Source: Planctomycetota bacterium
GTDB taxonomy: Bacteria > Planctomycetota > UBA1135 > UBA2386
Length of the DNA stretch: 64,000 nucleotides
NCBI GenBank assembly: GCA_028281765.1
Contig: JANQJF010000125.1
Span: forward strand, 56,388 to 120,387
Direction: 5' to 3'
Below the pieces are notes generated by a model that was given only the letters and a program-made list of their open reading frames with translations, made no database searches and was not told the DNA's origin. Below, one piece after another: positions 59,839 through 64,000 of the stretch (its first letter is position 1; the number at the start of each line of letters is the position of its first letter). Both the position numbers and the translations under genes were made by a program.

Positions 59839-60103
59839 CGCGACAGTGTAGCGTCCTGGTGGGTGCGGGTCAGGCGAACGTCGTTGTCGTTACGGCTCCG
59901 TGACGAGGTCGTGGTCCGCCGCGTCCGCGCTCCTGGCGAGGTGGGTTGGCGTGGGCATGGCTTCTGATCGGCCCAGACGGCGACCCTCGATTCGAGCGGA
60001 CGAGAGTGTTGACGAGCAACGGGATCCTCGGGTCGTTTCCGAGCTGAGCGGGAAGCCGGGTCGCGACGTATGATCCCCGCGTCGCCACGCCCTCGGAGTT
60101 CCC

Positions 60104-63100
60104 ATGCCGTTCGTATCGCTCGCCCTTCTCTCCCTCCTCACCGTTCCGCAGGCGCCACAGCCCGAACGGATCACGCGTGACTCGCTCCTCGAGAAGGTGG
60201 ACTGGCGCGAAGTCGGTCCGTATCGCGGTGGCCGCTCGGCCGCGGTGTGCGGCGTTCCCGGGGACGAGCACACCTACTACATGGGTGCGGCCGGCGGTGG
60301 AGTTTGGAAAACCGGCGACTCCGGCAAGTCGTGGCAGAACATCTCCGACGGTACGTTCGGGGGTTCGATTGGTGCGGTCGCGATCGCGCCGTCGGATCCG
60401 AACGTGATCTACGTCGGCGGCGGAGAGAAGACCCTGCGTGGCAACGTGTCGCACGGAGACGGGGTCTACAAGTCGACGGATGCGGGACGTACGTGGAAGC
60501 ACATCGGTCTGCCGGAGTCGCGCCACGTGTGCCGGATTCGCGTGCACCCGACGAATTCCGACGTCGTCTACGCCGCGGCGCTCGGCCATCTGTTCGGCCC
60601 CAACGAAGAGCGCGGCGTCTATCGCAGCACCGATGGCGGCACGAGCTGGGAGCGCGTGCTGTTCGTCAGCGACAAGGCCGGCTGCGTCGACCTCTGCATG
60701 GACCCGACCAACCCGCGCATCCTGTACGCGACGATCTGGCAGGTGCGGCGGACGCCGTATTCGCTCGACAGCGGTGGCCCCGACTCCGGAATCTACAAGT
60801 CGACCGACAGCGGAACGACGTGGGAGAACATCACGCGCAACGAGGGGTTGCCGACCGGCACGATCGGGATCGCGGGCGTCACGGTGTCGCGCTCGAATCC
60901 GGACAACGTCTACGCGATCGTCGAGGCGGAGAACGGCGGGGTCTTCCGTTCGCGCGATGCCGGCAAGACTTGGAAGCGGACGAACAAGGAACGATCGCTG
61001 CGCCAGCGCGCGTGGTACTACACGCGCATCCAGGCCGATCCCGCGGACGAGAACGCGGTCTACGTGCTCAACGTGCGGTTCTGGAAGTCGCTCGATGGTG
61101 GCAAAAACTTCACGGCGATCTCGACGCCGCACGGCGACAATCACGACCTGTGGATCGCGGCCGACGATCCGAAGCGGATGATCCAGGCAAACGACGGCGG
61201 TGCGAACGTCTCGCACGACGGCGGCAAGAACTGGTCGCCCCAGGACAACCAGCCGACCGCGCAGATGTATCGCGTGTCCGTCGACAGCGCGGTGCCGTAC
61301 CGCTTGCTCGGGGGCCAGCAGGACAACTCCGCGCTCCGCATTCGTTCGCGTTCGCTCGTCGGCAGTACGATCGGTGTGCGAGACTGGGATCCGACGGCGG
61401 GCGGTGAGAGCGGGCACATCGTCGCGAAGCCCGACGAGCCGGACGTGGTGTTCGGAGGCTCCTACGGCGGCTACCTGACGCGCGTCGATCACCGCACCGG
61501 CCAGCGCCGCACCGTGAACGTGTGGCCGGACAACCCGATGGGGGCCGGCGCGGACGTGCAGCGCTTCCGCTTCCAGTGGAACTTCCCGCTGTTCTTCTCG
61601 CCGCATGATCCGTCGCTGCTCTACGCGGCTGCGCAGTGCCTCTTCCGCAGCCGCGACGGCGGGGCGAGCTGGGAGCAGATCAGTGACGATCTGACGACGA
61701 ACGACAAGGACAAGCAGCGCTCGTCCGGTGGGCCGATCACTCAGGACAACACGGGAGTCGAGTACTACTGCACGATCTTCGCCGCGCTCGAGTCGCCGCA
61801 CGAAAGGGGCGTGCTGTGGTGCGGTTCCGACGACGGCTTGATCCACGTCTCGCGCGACGATGGCAAGACCTGGACCGACGTGACGCCGAACGGGCTGCCG
61901 AAGTGGATCCAGATCAACTCGATCGAGGCCCATCCGGAGAATCCGGGCGGGCTCTACGTCGCGGCGACGATGTACAAGTCCGACGACTTCGCACCGTATC
62001 TCTACAAGACGACCGACTACGGGGCGTCGTGGACGAAGATCACGGACGGCATCGACGCGCAGCACTTCACGCGTGCGTTGCGGGCCGATCCGCTGCGGCC
62101 GGGGATTCTCTACGCCGGAACCGAGCGCGGTGTCTACGTGTCGTTCGACGACGGGGCGAAGTGGCAGCCGCTCCAGGGCGATCTGCCGGTCGTGCCGGTC
62201 ACGGATCTCGCGGTCCAATCCGACAACCTGATCGCCGCGACGCAGGGACGTGGCTACTGGATCCTCGACGATCTGCAGCTCGTCGGCCAGCTGGCCGAGT
62301 ACGAGTCGAGCACCGCAAAGCTGTTCGAGCCGCGCGATGCGATGCGTCGGTTCAGTGGCCGTTCGCGCTCGCCCCGCAACGCCGGCACGAATCCGGCGGC
62401 CGGTGCCGTGCTGCATTACGTGCTCGCAAGCGAGCCCGATGCCGACGTCGAAGTGCGCCTCGACATCCTCGAAACGGACGGGAGCGTGATTCGCAGCTTC
62501 ACCCGCAAGCCGGCCGCCGGTGACGACGAGTCGAAGCCGCCGGCTGACCAGCCTGATGACGACCGTCAGCTGACCGCAGACTCGGGTCTCAACACCTTCG
62601 AGTGGAACCTGCGGTACGCGAGCGCCGAGAAGTTTCCCAAGCTCGTCATGTGGAACGGCCGCACCGCCGGGCCCGAAGCGGTGCCCGGTGCGTACGAAGC
62701 CAAGCTGACCGTCGGAGAATGGTCGCAGACCGTGCCGCTCCGCGTCGTGCCGGACCCGCTGTCGAGTTCGAGCCACGAAGATCGCGTCGCGCAGTTCACG
62801 TTCTTGCTCGAGACGCGCGACAAGCTGACGGAGATCCATCGCGGGATTCGCAAGCTCAGAGACGTGCGGACTCAGGTCGCGGATCTCAAGAAGCGCCTGG
62901 GCGATCGCGAGGATGCTGCCCAGGTGCTTGCTGCGGCCGATCGGGTCCTCGAGCGAATGAAGGCCGTCGAAGAGGCGCTCTACCAGACGAAGAACCGCAG
63001 TCGACAGGACCCGCTGAACTTCCCGATCCGACTCAACGACAAGCTCGCCGGCCTGTTGTCCGTCGCGGGTCGTGGCGATCAGCGCCCGACTCGTCAGTCG

Positions 63101-63238
63101 TACGAGGTGCGGGCGGCGTTAACGGCCGCCGCCGACGCGGAGCTCGCGACGCTGCAGGAGATCTGGACGCGCGAAGTGCCGGCGCTCAACCGTCTGGTCG
63201 AAGATCTCGGACTACCGAGGATCTCGACCGAGAAGTGA
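60104..63238 (+). CDS. Large BNR/VPS10-like exported propeller protein
   Basis: A 1044-residue protein annotated in many bacteria as glycosyl hydrolase or BNR-repeat protein. A short signal (FVSLALLSLLTVPQAP) precedes at least nine Asp-box repeats: TGDSGKSW, STDAGRTW, STDGGTSW, STDSGTTW, SRDAGKTW, SHDGGKNW, SRDGGASW, SRDDGKTW and TTDYGASW. These form one or two sortilin/VPS10-like propellers in the first 700 residues. The C-terminal 300 residues include a beta domain (FEWNLRYASAEKFPKLV) and a helical hairpin (HRGIRKLRDVRTQVADLKKR). No glycosidase active site can be named. The start is ATG 60104; a TATGAT hexamer is at 60069. Confidence 0.9.
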   Translation: MPFVSLALLSLLTVPQAPQPERITRDSLLEKVDWREVGPYRGGRSAAVCGVPGDEHTYYMGAAGGGVWKTGDSGKSWQNISDGTFGGSIGAVAIAPSDPNVIYVGGGEKTLRGNVSHGDGVYKSTDAGRTWKHIGLPESRHVCRIRVHPTNSDVVYAAALGHLFGPNEERGVYRSTDGGTSWERVLFVSDKAGCVDLCMDPTNPRILYATIWQVRRTPYSLDSGGPDSGIYKSTDSGTTWENITRNEGLPTGTIGIAGVTVSRSNPDNVYAIVEAENGGVFRSRDAGKTWKRTNKERSLRQRAWYYTRIQADPADENAVYVLNVRFWKSLDGGKNFTAISTPHGDNHDLWIAADDPKRMIQANDGGANVSHDGGKNWSPQDNQPTAQMYRVSVDSAVPYRLLGGQQDNSALRIRSRSLVGSTIGVRDWDPTAGGESGHIVAKPDEPDVVFGGSYGGYLTRVDHRTGQRRTVNVWPDNPMGAGADVQRFRFQWNFPLFFSPHDPSLLYAAAQCLFRSRDGGASWEQISDDLTTNDKDKQRSSGGPITQDNTGVEYYCTIFAALESPHERGVLWCGSDDGLIHVSRDDGKTWTDVTPNGLPKWIQINSIEAHPENPGGLYVAATMYKSDDFAPYLYKTTDYGASWTKITDGIDAQHFTRALRADPLRPGILYAGTERGVYVSFDDGAKWQPLQGDLPVVPVTDLAVQSDNLIAATQGRGYWILDDLQLVGQLAEYESSTAKLFEPRDAMRRFSGRSRSPRNAGTNPAAGAVLHYVLASEPDADVEVRLDILETDGSVIRSFTRKPAAGDDESKPPADQPDDDRQLTADSGLNTFEWNLRYASAEKFPKLVMWNGRTAGPEAVPGAYEAKLTVGEWSQTVPLRVVPDPLSSSSHEDRVAQFTFLLETRDKLTEIHRGIRKLRDVRTQVADLKKRLGDREDAAQVLAAADRVLERMKAVEEALYQTKNRSRQDPLNFPIRLNDKLAGLLSVAGRGDQRPTRQSYEVRAALTAAADAELATLQEIWTREVPALNRLVEDLGLPRISTEK

Positions 63239-63314
63239 GGGCACTTCGTTCGTCGCTGGCGGTTTCGCGGTGTCGGTCTATGCTGCCGGCTCGTTTCGCT
63301 CCCGCACGCCGATC

Positions 63315-63836
63315 ATGAAGAAGTCTGCTGTCGTGGCCGTGATGCTCCTCGGCCTGTTTTGTTCCGCTTGCCACAGTCCGCTCGCGTACACCGACGCCGG
63401 CACCTACGAGACACATCGCGGCAGGAAGACCGGGAGCAAGCGAGACGGTGTGCTCAAGCAGATCGCATTGTTCATCCCGAATCGGATCGTCGACGCGGTC
63501 GACATGGTGCACGCCGGGCTGGCATTGGGCCTCGGCTTGGGTCTCGACGTGCGCGTCACGCGGTGGGGGCAGCTCGCGGCGAGCGCGGATGTCGGCGCGG
63601 GCCTGCAGTGGGATGGCCGCGGTCATTCCCCCGCGGTCTATGACGCGCAGGTCACCGGGGCGCTCGGCCCCTGGCGCGGTGGCGCCGGATCTGGCGAGGT
63701 CGCGAGCATCCGGGACTTCGAAGTCGGGTTCGGCTTCGGTGGCACCAAGCTGGCGATCGACCTGGCCGAGGTCGCGGACTTCGCGCTCGGCTGGTTCTTC
63801 ATCGACATCCTCGAAGACGACTACGGTCGTCGCTAG
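63315..63836 (+). CDS. Small lipoprotein, hypothetical
   Basis: A 173-residue lipoprotein. The signal MKKSAVVAVMLLGLFCSACH carries the lipobox cysteine in CSAC. The rest is glycine-rich (GLALGLGLGLDVRVTRWGQL, VGFGFGGTKLAIDLAEVADF), with alternating strands that could form a beta-barrel-like or YjbF-type structure, but I do not recognise it. ATG 63315 is preferred; the longer frame from 63270 adds Arg/Ser-rich residues. Its stop codon lies at the left edge of the second copy of the 122-base repeat, exactly as for the gene at 15630. Confidence 0.68.
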   Translation: MKKSAVVAVMLLGLFCSACHSPLAYTDAGTYETHRGRKTGSKRDGVLKQIALFIPNRIVDAVDMVHAGLALGLGLGLDVRVTRWGQLAASADVGAGLQWDGRGHSPAVYDAQVTGALGPWRGGAGSGEVASIRDFEVGFGFGGTKLAIDLAEVADFALGWFFIDILEDDYGRR

Positions 63837-63952
63837 TGCCCCGCGTCCGAGGTCCGCATCATAAGTAACCGGCCATTCGACCCGCTCGCCGCGTTGCTGC
63901 TCCTCAACTTGTCCACTGACAAGCCATGTCGTCGCAGCGCCTTGCGAGCGAA
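63831..63952. repeat. Dispersed repeat, copy 2
   Basis: This is the second copy of the 122-base sequence at 15930-16051. The hairpin CTTGTC-CACT-GACAAG is conserved at 63908-63923. The minus-strand frame here can start at ATG 63970 (MSVFLGFARKALRRHGLSVD) and ends at the stop overlapping the lipoprotein stop, giving 45 residues. The beginning resembles the first residues of FkbM-type methyltransferases, but the rest of such a protein is absent. Confidence 0.85.
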
Positions 63953-64000
63953 CCCCAGGAACACCGACATACGCAACGCACTTCAGCGACACCCCACTAG

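Noticed and set aside
59870..62839. 989-codon minus-strand frame antisense to the BNR protein
   Set aside because: Same GC-bias effect; no recognisable motif, and the plus strand carries nine Asp boxes.
63186..63992. Minus-strand frame of 268 codons over the terminal lipoprotein
   Set aside because: Antisense to a lipoprotein with a clean signal, and not in the frame conserved between the two repeat copies.

Overview
The window is strongly GC-rich, densely coded on both strands, and reads like a chromosomal segment of a member of the Planctomycetota, probably a deep-branching marine-type lineage. The evidence is the gene repertoire: ECF sigma factors paired with Hanks-type Ser/Thr kinases, kinases carrying SUMF1/FGE-like C-termini, a secreted sulfatase, a CE15-like esterase, carboxypeptidase-regulatory-repeat proteins, FG-GAP, Kelch and BNR propeller proteins, Uma2 and DUF72. 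This assignment is inferred from content; no rRNA or other marker gene is in the window. I saw no tRNA, rRNA, CRISPR array, intact IS element or prophage.

Layout. 1-6457: 3' part of an M28 aminopeptidase, a small basic protein, a lipoprotein sulfatase, a PAP2 phosphatase overlapping a Uma2 nuclease gene, two methyltransferases and a small membrane protein. 6795-8630: a two-gene NHEJ operon (Ku plus a stand-alone ATP-dependent ligase). 8638-13046: a sigma factor/kinase pair. 13230-15935: a BRCT-MerR-TPR fusion, a membrane-Nudix fusion and a small protein. 16131-18161: a LigD-type polymerase/phosphoesterase whose ligase domain has lost its catalytic lysine. 18272-31468: mostly exported proteins (invasin-like lipoprotein, Kelch protein, Lys-C-like protease, Cys-rich propeller) with one kinase/FGE-like fusion and a DUF72 gene. 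31473-34888: a second kinase/sigma pair. 34916-42884: exported hydrolases (beta-lactamase-like/sialidase fusion, amidase, CE15-like esterase) and an FG-GAP protein with a possible terminal frameshift. 43460-49142: a translationally coupled three-gene operon of vWA protein, SrfC-like GTPase and SrfB/Hsp70-like ATPase. 49372-63836: SixA phosphatase, a PQQ-type dehydrogenase, more exported proteins, a sigma factor fused to membrane segments and carboxypeptidase-regulatory repeats, a second beta-lactamase-like hydrolase, and a large BNR protein.

How the parts fit. Ku, the stand-alone ligase and the ligase-dead LigD appear to divide the NHEJ activities among three polypeptides. The kinases and sigma factors look like signalling modules, probably controlling export or surface functions. 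Seven exported, non-lipoprotein proteins end in a related beta-rich tail with a terminal [ST]N[AG]-like motif or a variant of it, which could be a shared surface-targeting or secretion module. The 43460-49142 operon is the best candidate for an uncharacterised multi-component system: a membrane-anchored vWA sensor or scaffold with two NTPases and no recognisable effector. A 122-bp dispersed repeat present at 15930 and 63831, and a 327-bp interval bounded by 20-bp inverted repeats at 42943-43269, are the only repeat-like elements I could support.
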